The notes below the pieces were generated by a model that worked only from the letters and a program-made list of their open reading frames with translations, had not been told where the DNA came from and ran no database searches. The translations under genes and the position numbers were made by a program. Shown in pieces: positions 10,563 through 19,787 of a stretch of DNA of 46,470 nucleotides. The first letter of the stretch is position 1. The number at the start of each line of letters is the position of its first letter. Source of the stretch: Anabaena sp. CRKS33 (GTDB taxonomy: Bacteria > Cyanobacteriota > Cyanobacteriia > Cyanobacteriales > Nostocaceae); assembly GCA_001672075.1 (NCBI GenBank), contig LJOT01000005.1:1-46470 (forward strand), written 5' to 3'.

Positions 10563-10608
10563 AGGTGTGATATGTCCTCTGACCTTTAGCCATCAAGTGT
10601 CAGCAAAA

Positions 10609-10672
10609 TTTTAGATTCTAGATTTTGGATTTTGGATTTAATCTAAAATCTTAGAATCCAAAACCCAAAATT
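10609..10672. repeat. Imperfect inverted repeat between psaA and psaB
   Basis: The psaA-psaB spacer contains nested GATTTTGG/ATTCTAGATT-like units. The core is GATTTTGGATT (10628-10638) against AATCTAAAATC (10640-10650): 11 pairs with one G-U, and only one base between the arms. The outer arms also pair partly (GATTCTAGATTT against AGAATCCAAAA). Such 'TTTTGGATTTTAGATT' repeats are widespread between genes in Nostocales. It could slow RNA decay or polymerase between the two cistrons, but there is no T-tract. Confidence 0.65.
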
Positions 10673-10682
10673 CCACTGAATT

Positions 10683-12941
10683 TTATCCTACTGAAAGGAT
10701 ATGTGCGTGGAAGAATGCCCAAGTGGTGGCGATTCCTCCTAATAGGTAGTGAGCCACACCTACAGCCCGACCTTGAGTGATGCTCAGTGCGCGAGGCTGA
10801 ATTGTTGGGGCTACTTTCAGTTTATTGTGCGCCCAAACGATGGACTCAATTAGTTCTTGCCAGTAGCCACGACCGCTGAACAAGAACATTAAGCTGAACG
10901 CCCAAACAAAGTGAGCGCCTAAGAACATTAATCCGTAAGCGGACAATTCTGTTCCGTAGGAGTTAATTACTTGTGTAGCTTGCGCCCACAAGAAGTCACG
11001 TAACCAACCGTTGATGGTGATAGCACTTTCTGCAAAGTTGCCACCAGTAATGTGATTTACTGTTCCATCTGGGTCTACTGTTCCCCAGACATCAGATTGC
11101 ATCTTCCAGCTAAAATGGAAAATTACAATTGATAGGGAGTTATACATCCAGAACAGTCCCAGGAAGATATGATCCCAACCGGAAACTTGGCAAGTACCGC
11201 CACGACCTGGACCATCGCAAGGGAATCGGAAGCCTAAGTTAGCCTTGTCTGGAATCAGACGAGAACTGCGGGCGTACAATACACCTTTGAGCAAGATGAG
11301 AACAGTAACGTGAATGGTGAATGCGTGGATGTGGTGAACCATGAAGTCCGCTGTACCCAATGTAATGGGCATCATAGCGATCTTATCGCCGATAGCAACA
11401 ATTCCACCACCAAAAGCATGACTAACTACTTGGAGAGCGTTAGGTGCTGTGTTACCAGGAGCTAATGTGTGCAGGTTTTGCACCCACTGAGCAAATACTG
11501 GCTGTAATTGAATTGCGCTGTCGGAGAACATATCTTGGGGACGACCCAAAGCACGCATGGTGTCATTGTGAATGTACAAACCAAAGCTGTGGAAGCCTAA
11601 GAAAATACAAACCCAGTTAAGGTGAGAAATGATAGCGTCACGGTGACGAATCACGCGATCTAAAACGTTGTTTTGGTTAACAACAGGATCGTAATCCCGC
11701 ACCATGAAGATGGCCGCGTGAGCCGCACCACCAACAATCAAGAAACCACCTATCCAAATATGGTGAGTGAAGATACACAATTGTGTTGCGTAGTCCGTCG
11801 CCAAGTAAGGATAGGGAGGCATCGCGTACATATGATGGGCGATGATGATTGTCAATGAACCCAAGAAAGCTAGGTTAGTAGCCAATTGAGCGTGCCAAGA
11901 AGTGGTGAGGTTTTCGTAAAGACCTTTGTGACCTTCGCCAGTGAAAGGACCTTTATGAGCTTCTAGAATATCTTTGATGCTGTGACCAATACCCCAGTTG
12001 GTACGGTACATATGACCAGCAACGATGAACAGTACAGCGATCGCTAGGTGGTGATGAGAAATATCAGTCATCCACAAGCCGCCTGTAACTGGGTTTAAAC
12101 CACCCTTAAATGTGAGGATATCAGCATAAGCTCCCCAATTTAAGGTGAAGAAAGGAGTTAAACCACTAGCGAAACCAGGGTAGAGTTCTGCCATTTTTGC
12201 TGTATTAAACAGCAATTCATGAGGCAGAGGGATGTCCTTAGCTGCTACACCTGCATCTAACAGTTTATTGACCGGTGCAGATACATGGATTAAGTGACCA
12301 GCCCATCCCAAAGAACCGCAGCCTAGCAACACTGATAAGTGATGATTCAGCATTGACTCCACATTCTGGAACCATTCCAGTTTAGGAGCGCGTTTGTGGT
12401 AGTGGAACCAGCCAGCAAATAAGAACAAGCCTGCTAATACCAAGCCGCCAATTGCAGTTACATATAGCTGGTAGGAGCTAGTGATACCCCAGCCACGCCA
12501 TACTTGGAACAAGCCGGAGGTGGTTTGAATGCCGCGGAAACCGCCGCCCATATCACCGTTTAAAATGTCTTGTCCAACAATAGACCAAACTGTCTGAGCG
12601 CTGGGCTTGACTCCTAATGGATCAGCCAGCCAAGCTTCGTAGTTAGAGAACTTAGCGCCATGGAATAACATTCCGCTCAACCAGATTGCTACTACAGCCA
12701 AATGGCCGAAGTGAGCGGCGAATATCTTGCGGGAGATGTCTTCTAAATCGCTTGTATGTGTATCAAAATCATGGGCGAGGGCGTGGAGGTCCCAAATCCA
12801 GGTTGTGGTTTTTGGTCCTCTGCTTAAGGATCTCTCGAAATGTCCTGGTTTTGCCCATTTTTCAAATGAGGTAGGAACCGGGTCATTGTCAACGATCACT
12901 CTTGCTTTTTTTTCCTCTCGCTCCGGAGGACTAATCGTCAT
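10683..12941 (-). CDS. psaA: Photosystem I core protein PsaA (P700 apoprotein A1)
   Basis: 752 residues, the usual length. It begins [15 protein letters not shown] and ends [10 protein letters not shown]. The FX-binding loop [12 protein letters not shown] is followed by QVSGWDH, the PsaA version. Multiple membrane helices carry histidine pairs that ligate chlorophyll ([22 protein letters not shown]). PsaA pairs with PsaB in the photosystem I reaction centre of thylakoid membranes. ATG 12941 is preceded by a strong GAGGAGG three bases upstream. psaB follows on the same strand. The 5' region (12942-13470) holds the promoter, which in cyanobacteria is usually light-responsive. Confidence 0.99.
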   Translation of the reverse strand: MTISPPEREEKKARVIVDNDPVPTSFEKWAKPGHFERSLSRGPKTTTWIWDLHALAHDFDTHTSDLEDISRKIFAAHFGHLAVVAIWLSGMLFHGAKFSNYEAWLADPLGVKPSAQTVWSIVGQDILNGDMGGGFRGIQTTSGLFQVWRGWGITSSYQLYVTAIGGLVLAGLFLFAGWFHYHKRAPKLEWFQNVESMLNHHLSVLLGCGSLGWAGHLIHVSAPVNKLLDAGVAAKDIPLPHELLFNTAKMAELYPGFASGLTPFFTLNWGAYADILTFKGGLNPVTGGLWMTDISHHHLAIAVLFIVAGHMYRTNWGIGHSIKDILEAHKGPFTGEGHKGLYENLTTSWHAQLATNLAFLGSLTIIIAHHMYAMPPYPYLATDYATQLCIFTHHIWIGGFLIVGGAAHAAIFMVRDYDPVVNQNNVLDRVIRHRDAIISHLNWVCIFLGFHSFGLYIHNDTMRALGRPQDMFSDSAIQLQPVFAQWVQNLHTLAPGNTAPNALQVVSHAFGGGIVAIGDKIAMMPITLGTADFMVHHIHAFTIHVTVLILLKGVLYARSSRLIPDKANLGFRFPCDGPGRGGTCQVSGWDHIFLGLFWMYNSLSIVIFHFSWKMQSDVWGTVDPDGTVNHITGGNFAESAITINGWLRDFLWAQATQVINSYGTELSAYGLMFLGAHFVWAFSLMFLFSGRGYWQELIESIVWAHNKLKVAPTIQPRALSITQGRAVGVAHYLLGGIATTWAFFHAHILSVG

Positions 12942-13470
12942 TCGACCTCCTCTCTATAAGGAATGGGGAATCATGAATACCACCTAGAATAACACAGTCG
13001 CTGTTTTCAGATTGCTCTGGTCTAGCGATGCGGTTGTCGTGTGGAAAAGAAAAGTTGTTTCTGTTGAATTATAGAGTCTGAACTTGCTCATTGTTATACA
13101 CCTGTTAACAATAATTAAAAATAGCCAAATTTATGGTCTCATCTATTTTACAAATTCATATATTGTCCAAATGTCAATAGATTCTTCATTTAATTTACAA
13201 ATAACAACAATTTGTAAATTAAATGATTTATACTTAAAGCAGCTTAAAAACCTGCTATTCAAGGACTTTTGAGCAAATTTGGCGGTCTAAAAGCAAATTA
13301 TTGTCCGGTAATTCAGTCAAAAAAATTACTTGTTTGCCATTTTAATCAGAAAAAAGTCAGTAAATTTATAGCTCTGGCCATAGATTTATGCTTTTATTCC
13401 ATAGTCCATGAGTCATAATTTGCGTCACAATGATTGCGTTAATTGTTAAAAAATATTACAGGATCAAAAC
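12942..13470. promoter_or_regulatory. Divergent intergenic region with psaA promoter and a perfect palindrome
   Basis: This 529-bp AT-rich gap separates psaA (minus) from a lipoprotein gene (plus), so it holds both promoters. I cannot place the psaA start site. TTTACAAAT half-sites at 13147, 13193 and, inverted, 13210 resemble single arms of the RpaB-binding HLR1 element, but no complete direct-repeat HLR1 is seen. The 62-codon frame at 13084-13272 spans the palindrome and lacks a ribosome site; I do not call it a gene. Confidence 0.6.
13186..13226. repeat. Perfect 17-bp inverted repeat with 7-nt loop
   Basis: Left arm 13186-13202 (TCATTTAATTTACAAAT) is exactly complementary to right arm 13210-13226, around the loop AACAACA. 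The stem is almost all A/T and there is no T-tract beyond it, so it is not a standard terminator. It lies 245 bp upstream of psaA and the same distance upstream of the lipoprotein gene. Confidence 0.85.
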
Positions 13471-14901
13471 ATGAACACTGGGTGGAGAAAATATTTTCAG
13501 CAAGTTTTGTCAAAGAGACTACCAATCATTAAATCGGTTGTCGCATTATTTCTAGTTGTGATGTTAAGCAGTTGCGTTGAATCGGCAAGCAGCAAAGAAC
13601 CATCTATTCAGACCCAAGTTAAAGCACCACCAGCTTCAGAAATTTCGGGGACGTTTTCGGAAACTGCACCACCAGATGTTATTCAAGCATTACGTCCTAG
13701 TTTAGAAGGTTATCAACCCCAAGTTAGTATTCTCAGTCCCCAAATAGATGAGATTCTTCAGGAAAATACCGTTAACGTTCGTTTACAGGTTAAGGACTTA
13801 CCAATATTTAAAGACCCTCAATGGCAACTTGGACCCCATTTGCACCTAATTTTAGATAACGAACCTTATATAGCTGTTTACGACCTAAATCAATCGGTGG
13901 TATTACCAAATTTATCTCCGGGTACTCATACTCTCCGCGTTTTTGCTTCTCGTCCGTGGCATGAAAGTTTTAAAAATGAAGGTGCGTATGCTCAAACTAC
14001 ATTTCATATTTTGACGAAAACCGAAGAAAATAATCCTGATGTTAAATTACCTTTACTTACCTACAGTCGTCCTAATGGTAATTATGGTGCAGAACCAATT
14101 ATGTTGGATTTCTACTTAACTAATGCACCGTTGCACAGTGTCGCGGAAACTAATCTTGATGATACGATGAGCAATTGGCGTATTCGTAGCACAATCAATG
14201 GTGAAAGTTTCATTCTTGATCGTTGGCAACCAATTTATCTTAAAGGCTTTCAACCTGGCAAAACTTGGGTAAAATTAGAATTTCTCGATAATCAAGGACA
14301 ACCTGTAAAAAATGCCTTTAACACCACTATCAGATTAATTAACTATCAACCCAATGGTCAAGATACTCTTTCAAAAATTGTCAGAGGGGAATTGACAGCA
14401 GATGAAGTACGTAGCATTGTAGACCAGAATTATACAGTTAAAACTCCGATTACTAAACCTAGTTCTACAGAAACACCAGCACCAAAAACAGAAAAACAAT
14501 CAATTCCCGCAGTTACACCTGCTGACGTTACAGAAACACCAGCACCAAAAACAGAAAAACAATCAATTCCCACAATTACACCTGCTGACGTTACAGAAAC
14601 ACCAGCACCAAAAACAGAACAACCGTCAATTCCCGCAGTTACACCTGCTGACGTTACAGAAACACCAGCACCAAAAACAGAAAAACCGTCAATTCCCGCA
14701 GTTACACCTGCTGACGTTACAGAAACACCAGCACCAAAAACAGAAAAACCGTCAATTCCCGCAGTTAAACCTGCTGACGTTACAGAAACACCAGCACAAC
14801 AGTCAAAAGTAACAGAACCACTAGAATCAAATCCAAAGCAACTAGATACAGATTCAGTTCCTCAAACAATGGGAAATATCAAATCTCAACTTGAAGAGTA
14901 A
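13471..14901 (+). CDS. Predicted lipoprotein with C-terminal TETPAPKTE tandem repeats
   Basis: 476 residues. The N terminus is basic, then hydrophobic (SVVALFLVVMLSSC), with an LSSC lipobox that would place lipid on Cys35, so it is probably an outer- or inner-membrane lipoprotein facing the periplasm. Residues ~75-300 form a beta-rich region (VSILSPQIDEIL, GPHLHLILDNEPY, LSPGTHTLRVFASRPWHES) found in cyanobacterial proteins of unknown function. From ~residue 333 a 21-residue Pro/Thr/Ala/Lys unit is repeated five times, plus part of a sixth, giving a flexible, wall-spanning-type stalk. The start has AGGA upstream. It converges with the glutaminase gene with no gap between the stop codons. Confidence 0.75.
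   Translation: MNTGWRKYFQQVLSKRLPIIKSVVALFLVVMLSSCVESASSKEPSIQTQVKAPPASEISGTFSETAPPDVIQALRPSLEGYQPQVSILSPQIDEILQENTVNVRLQVKDLPIFKDPQWQLGPHLHLILDNEPYIAVYDLNQSVVLPNLSPGTHTLRVFASRPWHESFKNEGAYAQTTFHILTKTEENNPDVKLPLLTYSRPNGNYGAEPIMLDFYLTNAPLHSVAETNLDDTMSNWRIRSTINGESFILDRWQPIYLKGFQPGKTWVKLEFLDNQGQPVKNAFNTTIRLINYQPNGQDTLSKIVRGELTADEVRSIVDQNYTVKTPITKPSSTETPAPKTEKQSIPAVTPADVTETPAPKTEKQSIPTITPADVTETPAPKTEQPSIPAVTPADVTETPAPKTEKPSIPAVTPADVTETPAPKTEKPSIPAVKPADVTETPAQQSKVTEPLESNPKQLDTDSVPQTMGNIKSQLEE
14467..14808 (+). repeat. 63-bp in-frame tandem repeat (5 full copies plus partial)
   Basis: Five consecutive 63-bp units run from 14467 to 14781, followed by a 27-bp partial copy. Each encodes TETPAPKTEKPSIPAVTPADV with few changes (K/Q, Q/P, A-V to T-I, T/K). 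The DNA copies are nearly identical, indicating recent duplication or slippage. Confidence 0.95.
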
Positions 14902-15831
14902 TCAATAAAAAATACTCAATTGTAAATTTTGAGATAAAGTTTCCATTAGTGCTAAACCAGCTACAGAATTACCAGCATGATCTAAAGCAGGACTGTAGCT
15001 GGCTATCGCTCCCTGATTTGGTACTATAGTTATAAGTCCACCACTAATACCCGACTTCATGGGTAAACCAATTTTGATACTATATTCTGCGGAAACTTCA
15101 TATAAACCACAAGTTAACATGACTGCATTCACAATTTGACGGTTTTGATTATTGATAAAATTATTTTCACAAGCTAGTATTTTTCCCAATTTCGCTAAAT
15201 CTTCTACTCGTCCAGATATACAGCATATTTGTTCATAAACGTCAAGAGCAAATTTAATATTATTTACATTTCCGGCTTCATAGAGACAATTAGTAATATC
15301 TATATTTATAGGAGAACGATTAGCACGAACCGAAGCAAGAATATCTAAATCTATATATAGATTAGTACCTGCTAATTTATTTAACCATGTACAAAACAAT
15401 TGTGTAGATTCAATGCTATCTTTTCCTGGGAACTTATCAGCGAGAGTAATAGCACCACTATTGATCATTGAATTACGAGGGTGTCCATTATCTGCTATTA
15501 ATTGCGTTAAAGAATTGAAAGGTGCAGTCGAGGGTTGAATACCAACCCATTGTAAAACCTGTTTGGCAGTGAATTGTTCCAATAAATAGAGTAGAGAAAA
15601 CGGTTTAATTGCACTCATAAATGGAAATATACAATCTGTATTTCCCAAACTGTAACTTTCATCTGATTTACAAATTATATTAACAGCAAACCAGTCAGGG
15701 TTAGCCATAGCTAATTGGGGAATGCGTTCAATAACTTTTCCTTGTGCTGCTTGGGTTTTTGCTTGTTCCACCCAAATAGATAAATCATGTATATTGATGT
15801 TTTTTATTGCTATCAAAATCTTAATCCTCAA
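14902..15831 (-). CDS. glsA: Glutaminase (GlsA family)
   Basis: 309 residues, matching bacterial serine-type glutaminases (~305-310) that hydrolyse glutamine to glutamate and ammonia. The catalytic S-x-x-K is seen as S73-A-I-K76 in FPFMSAIKPFSL. The substrate loop NGHPRNSMINSGAI matches the family's GxPxNPMINAGAI pattern. The C-terminal GLPMKSGISGGLITIVP and SPALDHAGNSVAG segments are also typical. It is divergent at several positions, for example SMINSG for PMINAG. Convergent with the lipoprotein gene, with no gap. No operon partner. Its role in nitrogen economy is inferred from the family only. Confidence 0.85.
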   Translation of the reverse strand: MRIKILIAIKNINIHDLSIWVEQAKTQAAQGKVIERIPQLAMANPDWFAVNIICKSDESYSLGNTDCIFPFMSAIKPFSLLYLLEQFTAKQVLQWVGIQPSTAPFNSLTQLIADNGHPRNSMINSGAITLADKFPGKDSIESTQLFCTWLNKLAGTNLYIDLDILASVRANRSPINIDITNCLYEAGNVNNIKFALDVYEQICCISGRVEDLAKLGKILACENNFINNQNRQIVNAVMLTCGLYEVSAEYSIKIGLPMKSGISGGLITIVPNQGAIASYSPALDHAGNSVAGLALMETLSQNLQLSIFY

Positions 15832-15872
15832 ATCAAGATAAAAAATATAAAATATCCTAATACAAAATACAA

Positions 15873-15901
15873 ATCCCGGACTTATTGAAAAAGTCCGGGA
15901 T
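15873..15901 (-). terminator. Terminator hairpin after ilvD
   Basis: ATCCCGGACTT (15873-15883) and AAGTCCGGGAT (15891-15901) are perfectly complementary across an ATTGAAA loop. On the minus strand the stem is followed by TTTGTATTTTG, a T-rich tail. It starts 20 bp past the ilvD stop codon. Confidence 0.85.
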
Positions 15902-15920
15902 GTGATATAATCAGTTATTA

Positions 15921-17612
15921 CTAATTAGTAAATAAATTCAAATCTGTCACAGCACCCACACTACTAGAAGATACTAGCTTGGCATATTTCCCTAGTACCC
16001 CTTTAGTATATCGGGGTGGAAGTGGTTGCCAATTTGCGCGACGAGTAGCTAATTCTTGATCTGATACATTGAGTTGCAACAACCGGGCATTAGCATCAAT
16101 AGTAATACTATCACCTTCTGCTACTAAGGCTATATTACCACCTACAGCCGCTTCTGGGGCAACATGACCGACCACCATACCGTAAGTACCACCGGAAAAA
16201 CGTCCGTCAGTAATTAATCCTACAGAGTCACCTAAACCGGCACCGATAATAGCCGAAGTGGGGGCCAGCATTTCTCTCATACCAGGTCCGCCCTTTGGTC
16301 CTTCGTAACGGATAATAATCACATCCCCTGCTTTGATTTTCCCTGCTAAAATCGCATCTAAACAGGACTCTTCCGACTCAAATACCCTTGCAGGTCCGGT
16401 AATGACAGGCTTTTTGACTCCGGTAATTTTTGCCACTGCCCCTTCCGTGGCCAAGTTGCCCTTGAGAATAGCTAAGTGTCCTTGAGCATACATCGGATTA
16501 TTCCAGGGACGAATTACATCTTGGTCTATCCGTGGTTCTGCGGGGATATCTGCTAAAACTTCGGCGACAGTTTGCCCGGAAATTGTCATACAGTCACCAT
16601 GGAGTAAGTCATGTGCCAATAGCATTTTCATGACTTGGGGAATACCGCCGGCTTTGTGTAAATCTGTGGCTACATATCTACCGCTAGGTTTTAAATCACA
16701 CAAAACGGGAACACGGCCGCGAATGGTTTCAAAGTCGTCTATTGTTAGTTCTACACCAGCAGCGCGGGCAATGGCCAGAAAATGTAAAACTGCATTAGTA
16801 GAACCACCTACTGCCATAATTACAGAAATGGCGTTTTCAATAGATTTACGGGTGATGATTGTCCGAGGTAATATTTGTTTGCGAATAGCTTCAACCAGGA
16901 CAATGGCCGATTTTTCCGTACTGTCGGCTTTTTCTGGGTCTTCGGCAGCCATAGTGGAGGAATAGGGTAAACTCATGCCCATTGCTTCAAATGCTGAAGA
17001 CATGGTATTGGCTGTAAACATCCCTCCACATGACCCTGCACCGGGACAGGCACTACGTTCAACCGCTAACAGTTCATTTTCGTCAATTTTTCCCGCACTG
17101 TACTGACCAACGGCTTCAAAGGAACTAACAACAGTTAAGTCTTTACCGTCATAATGTCCGGGTTTGATTGTGCCACCGTAAACAAAGATGGCAGGGATAT
17201 TCATCCGCGCCATAGCTAACATTGCCCCTGGCATATTTTTATCACAACCACCAATGGCTAATACACCGTCCATACTTTGCCCTGTACAGGCTGTTTCAAT
17301 GGAGTCAGCGATAACTTCCCGTGATACTAGGGAGTATTTCATCCCTTCTGTTCCCATAGAAATACCATCACTAATGGTAATTGTCCCGAAAATTTGCGGC
17401 ATTGCCCCCGCATTTTTTACAGCTGTTTCTGCTCTTTGTGCCAGTTGGTTAATCCCCATGTTACAAGGGGTGATGGTACTGTATCCACTGGCAATACCGA
17501 CAATGGCTTTGTCAAAATCTGCATCTTCAAAACCTACAGCCCTCAACATGGCTCGATTAGGCGATCGCTGTACCCCTTGTGTGATAGCTTTACTCTTGAG
17601 ATTGTCTGGCAT
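15921..17612 (-). CDS. ilvD: Dihydroxy-acid dehydratase
   Basis: 563 residues. It catalyses the dehydration of dihydroxy-isovalerate and dihydroxy-methylvalerate, the third common step of valine, leucine and isoleucine synthesis, in the cytoplasm. The three cysteines that bind its iron-sulfur cluster are visible: C50 (ITPCNMG), C123 (GGCDKNMPG) and C195 ([16 protein letters not shown]). The C-terminal [19 protein letters not shown] is also diagnostic. The cysteine set is typical of cyanobacterial/plant [2Fe-2S] enzymes. It is a single gene here, with a terminator downstream; no other ilv gene is adjacent. Confidence 0.97.
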   Translation of the reverse strand: MPDNLKSKAITQGVQRSPNRAMLRAVGFEDADFDKAIVGIASGYSTITPCNMGINQLAQRAETAVKNAGAMPQIFGTITISDGISMGTEGMKYSLVSREVIADSIETACTGQSMDGVLAIGGCDKNMPGAMLAMARMNIPAIFVYGGTIKPGHYDGKDLTVVSSFEAVGQYSAGKIDENELLAVERSACPGAGSCGGMFTANTMSSAFEAMGMSLPYSSTMAAEDPEKADSTEKSAIVLVEAIRKQILPRTIITRKSIENAISVIMAVGGSTNAVLHFLAIARAAGVELTIDDFETIRGRVPVLCDLKPSGRYVATDLHKAGGIPQVMKMLLAHDLLHGDCMTISGQTVAEVLADIPAEPRIDQDVIRPWNNPMYAQGHLAILKGNLATEGAVAKITGVKKPVITGPARVFESEESCLDAILAGKIKAGDVIIIRYEGPKGGPGMREMLAPTSAIIGAGLGDSVGLITDGRFSGGTYGMVVGHVAPEAAVGGNIALVAEGDSITIDANARLLQLNVSDQELATRRANWQPLPPRYTKGVLGKYAKLVSSSSVGAVTDLNLFTN

Positions 17613-17734
17613 CTATTTTTTTCCTTGTTGACGATTATTTATGAGTATTCCTGATCCTAAATTTAATCAGATTCCTGGAAATAATTAACCACAGATGAAC
17701 GCAGATAGAAAATGATGATTGAATGGATTTTAGA
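17613..17734. repeat. Intergenic stretch with interspersed ACCACAGATGAACGCAG repeat
   Basis: At 17687-17706 the sequence AACCACAGATGAACGCAGAT is a short interspersed element often seen between genes in cyanobacteria. It lies between the ilvD start and the 3' end of the pentapeptide gene. No function can be shown. Confidence 0.4.
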
Positions 17735-18505
17735 TTAGAAGGGTAGAAACTGTAATAAGACTGAACCTAAACTCCCCACAAAATCCATAAAGCTAGGTTT
17801 ACCCACATTGACTTTTTCTGTGTAGGGCGTTTTCAATTCTATAATGAAAGCTTGCGCTGTTTTCAGTCCTTCAGTATTTTTGACTGCTGCAAATAATTCT
17901 GCTGCTTTTTGGGCATCTTCTAAAGCCCTTTTTCTGTCTAAACCTTGATAACTAGCGACACCACGGGCTAAATATGCTCCAGCATAGTCTGGTTTGAGGG
18001 CGATCGCTCGGCTAAAATAATCAATAGCTGATTTAAGATTACCTTTTTCTGCATCTGCTAAACCCCAGGCGTAAAAATCTTCTGCTTTTGCAATTTGCGA
18101 AGGTATCCCTACCGCACCTTGAAAGTTTGTCCCTGTTATATTAGCACCTTTCATCTCAGCATTTATTAAAAAGGTGTTTCTTAAATCAGCACCAGTTAAG
18201 TTTGCACCACTGAGTTTAGCTTCGCTTAAATTCACACCAAATAAACTTGCACCGCTTAAATTTGCCCCTCGTAAATCCGCACCAGTCAAGTTAGCACGAC
18301 TCAGATTCGCACCAGTAAGATTAGCACCGCTTAAATTTGCTCCCCCTAAGTCAGCCATGACTAAACCAGCATTAGTGAGAAGACATCTTGGACATTGTTT
18401 ACTTGCTAATAACTGTCTAATATCTTCATAATTTGCAGCTTCAACTGTACTTACTAGGCTAACTGTAAATAAAAATACAGATATAGCCAAAATTCTACTG
18501 TTCAT
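17735..18505 (-). CDS. Exported pentapeptide-repeat and TPR protein
   Basis: 256 residues. A signal peptide (ISVFLFTVSLVSTVEA, cleavage near residue 23) is followed by a conserved head YEDIRQLLASKQCPRCLL with a CPRC pair. About 16 pentapeptide units of the A(D/N)LxG type run over residues 46-130 and should form a right-handed beta-helix. Residues ~145-205 are a TPR-like helical region (YFSRAIALKPDYAGAYLARG). The 'LLxTKxCxxCDLSxANL' head with pentapeptides is frequent in cyanobacterial exported or lumenal proteins; the role is unknown. The product probably acts in the periplasm or thylakoid lumen. It is divergent from the DsbA-like gene. Confidence 0.8.
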   Translation of the reverse strand: MNSRILAISVFLFTVSLVSTVEAANYEDIRQLLASKQCPRCLLTNAGLVMADLGGANLSGANLTGANLSRANLTGADLRGANLSGASLFGVNLSEAKLSGANLTGADLRNTFLINAEMKGANITGTNFQGAVGIPSQIAKAEDFYAWGLADAEKGNLKSAIDYFSRAIALKPDYAGAYLARGVASYQGLDRKRALEDAQKAAELFAAVKNTEGLKTAQAFIIELKTPYTEKVNVGKPSFMDFVGSLGSVLLQFLPF

Positions 18506-18542
18506 GATTTATTTTTGTATTCACCCCAGTTTTAATTTTAAA

Positions 18543-18559
18543 ATATGTTTTAAACATAT
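18543..18559. promoter_or_regulatory. Small palindrome in a divergent promoter region
   Basis: ATATGTTT-T-AAACATAT forms an 8+1+8 palindrome between the pentapeptide gene (starts 18505, minus) and the DsbA-like gene (starts 18655, plus). It could be an operator, but the sequence is AT-rich and chance is possible. Confidence 0.3.
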
Positions 18560-18654
18560 ATTTTCATAAAAGGCATAATTCCCTAAAATTGGGATAATTG
18601 CCGTTTTCTCCGTTAGTTGATAAAATTACATTGCTAATTCTATAATATTGACAA

Positions 18655-19398
18655 ATGTTCAAAATTTTTACTCATTTCCGAAATTTAGTAATTTTCAGCT
18701 TTATCTGCCTAATTTTAAGCTGGTCACTCCCCGTTCAAGCTGATACTAAAATAGATCCCCAGCTAGAACAACAAGTTCTAGAAATTATTCGCAAAAACCC
18801 AGAAATCATTATTGAATCGGTGGAAGCATATCAGCAGCAGCAACAACAGCAACTACAACAATCACGACAAGAATTTATCAATAATTTGCAAACAAATCCT
18901 AAAACCATAATTGGTGATTCTCCTACAATTGGTGCAACTCAATCAAAAACTGTATTGATAGAATTCTCTGATTTTGAATGTCCCTATTGTGCCGAAGCAC
19001 ATAAAAATCTCAAGGATTTATTAGCAAAATATCCTAATAAATTCACATTAGTTTATAAACATTTTCCCCTTTATCAAATTCATGAACAAGCATTACCCGC
19101 AGCTACAGCAGCTTGGGCAGCATTTCAACAAGGTAAGTTCTGGGAATATCATGATGCTTTATTTACAAATCAAAAACAATTGGGTGAGACTTTATATTTA
19201 GATACAGCTAAAAAGCTAAAATTAAATCTCACAAAATTTGCTAGTGACCGCAAATTAGCCATTAAACCTATCCAAAATGACCTATTATTAGCACAAAAAT
19301 TAGGACTAGGGGGAACACCTTCTTTTATTATTACCAGTCAGAATTTTTCTGGACCTGTGAAGCTAACAGAAGTTGAAGAAATATTACGAGGTAAATAA
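18655..19398 (+). CDS. DsbA-like thiol oxidoreductase, exported
   Basis: 247 residues. A signal sequence (NLVIFSFICLILSWSLPVQA) is followed by a Gln-rich helical linker (YQQQQQQQLQQ, residues ~59-70) and a thioredoxin-fold domain. The active site is C109-P-Y-C112 within FSDFECPYCAEAH, and the cis-Pro loop is GGTPSFII. This matches DsbA/Com1-type proteins with a short N-terminal helical domain. The likely role is disulfide formation or isomerisation in the periplasm or thylakoid lumen; CPYC does not separate the two. A possible hairpin terminator follows at 19412-19443. Confidence 0.85.
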   Translation: MFKIFTHFRNLVIFSFICLILSWSLPVQADTKIDPQLEQQVLEIIRKNPEIIIESVEAYQQQQQQQLQQSRQEFINNLQTNPKTIIGDSPTIGATQSKTVLIEFSDFECPYCAEAHKNLKDLLAKYPNKFTLVYKHFPLYQIHEQALPAATAAWAAFQQGKFWEYHDALFTNQKQLGETLYLDTAKKLKLNLTKFASDRKLAIKPIQNDLLLAQKLGLGGTPSFIITSQNFSGPVKLTEVEEILRGK

Positions 19399-19411
19399 TA
19401 ATATTTGATAT

Positions 19412-19443
19412 ATGGCAATAAATTACACCAATTTTATTGCCAT
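19412..19443 (+). terminator. Hairpin downstream of the DsbA-like gene
   Basis: ATGGCAATAAA (19412-19422) pairs perfectly with TTTATTGCCAT (19433-19443) across a 10-nt loop, 13 bp past the stop codon. There is no clean T-tract after the stem, so termination or transcript-end protection is only probable. Confidence 0.5.
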
Positions 19444-19525
19444 TGCCAACAAATCTGCATCTTTAGCTAGAGGTTGCACTTATTGATTATCTGTTCTAAT
19501 TACCATAAGTGTAAGGAGTAGTCTT

Positions 19526-19687
19526 ATGGGAAGTGAAAAGTTATACTTATCACTTCTCAATTCCTATTCAAGGAAAAATCTGCCTTGGTTATCTAGTTAT
19601 TTAGGAATTAATTATAAATATTTCCTCAAGAATATGCTATGTTTGTTAATGCTTCCCCAAAACACCAATTGTAAAATTGTATTCTAG
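19526..19687 (+). CDS. Possible small protein, 53 residues
   Basis: A short reading frame in the gap between the DsbA-like gene and the next exported protein. ATG 19526 is preceded by AAGGAG at a spacing of 7, the best ribosome site in this gap, and the frame runs to TAG at 19685. The product is basic and Leu/Tyr-rich (LPWLSSYLGINYKYF, MLCLLMLP), which could be one short membrane-associated segment. I do not recognise it and coding is unproven. The remainder of this 389-bp gap shows no other structure apart from the hairpin at its left end. Confidence 0.25.
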   Translation: MGSEKLYLSLLNSYSRKNLPWLSSYLGINYKYFLKNMLCLLMLPQNTNCKIVF

Positions 19688-19787
19688 GAGAATTTTGTTA
19701 TCTGCGGGATCTAAATAGAAGACCTAAGCAAATGTGACATTAAATATCTAGGGTGCGTCAGACTGGGTAAATACCATTAACAAACAG

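Noticed and set aside
10197..10589. 130-codon plus-strand frame
   Set aside because: Lies antisense to psaB and has no ribosome site or recognisable protein; a shadow of a strongly biased gene.
13084..13272. 62-codon plus-strand frame in the psaA upstream region
   Set aside because: Runs through a perfect palindrome, lacks a ribosome site and looks random and AT-rich.
17188..17631. 147-codon plus-strand frame
   Set aside because: Antisense to ilvD, whose cysteines and length are fully conserved.
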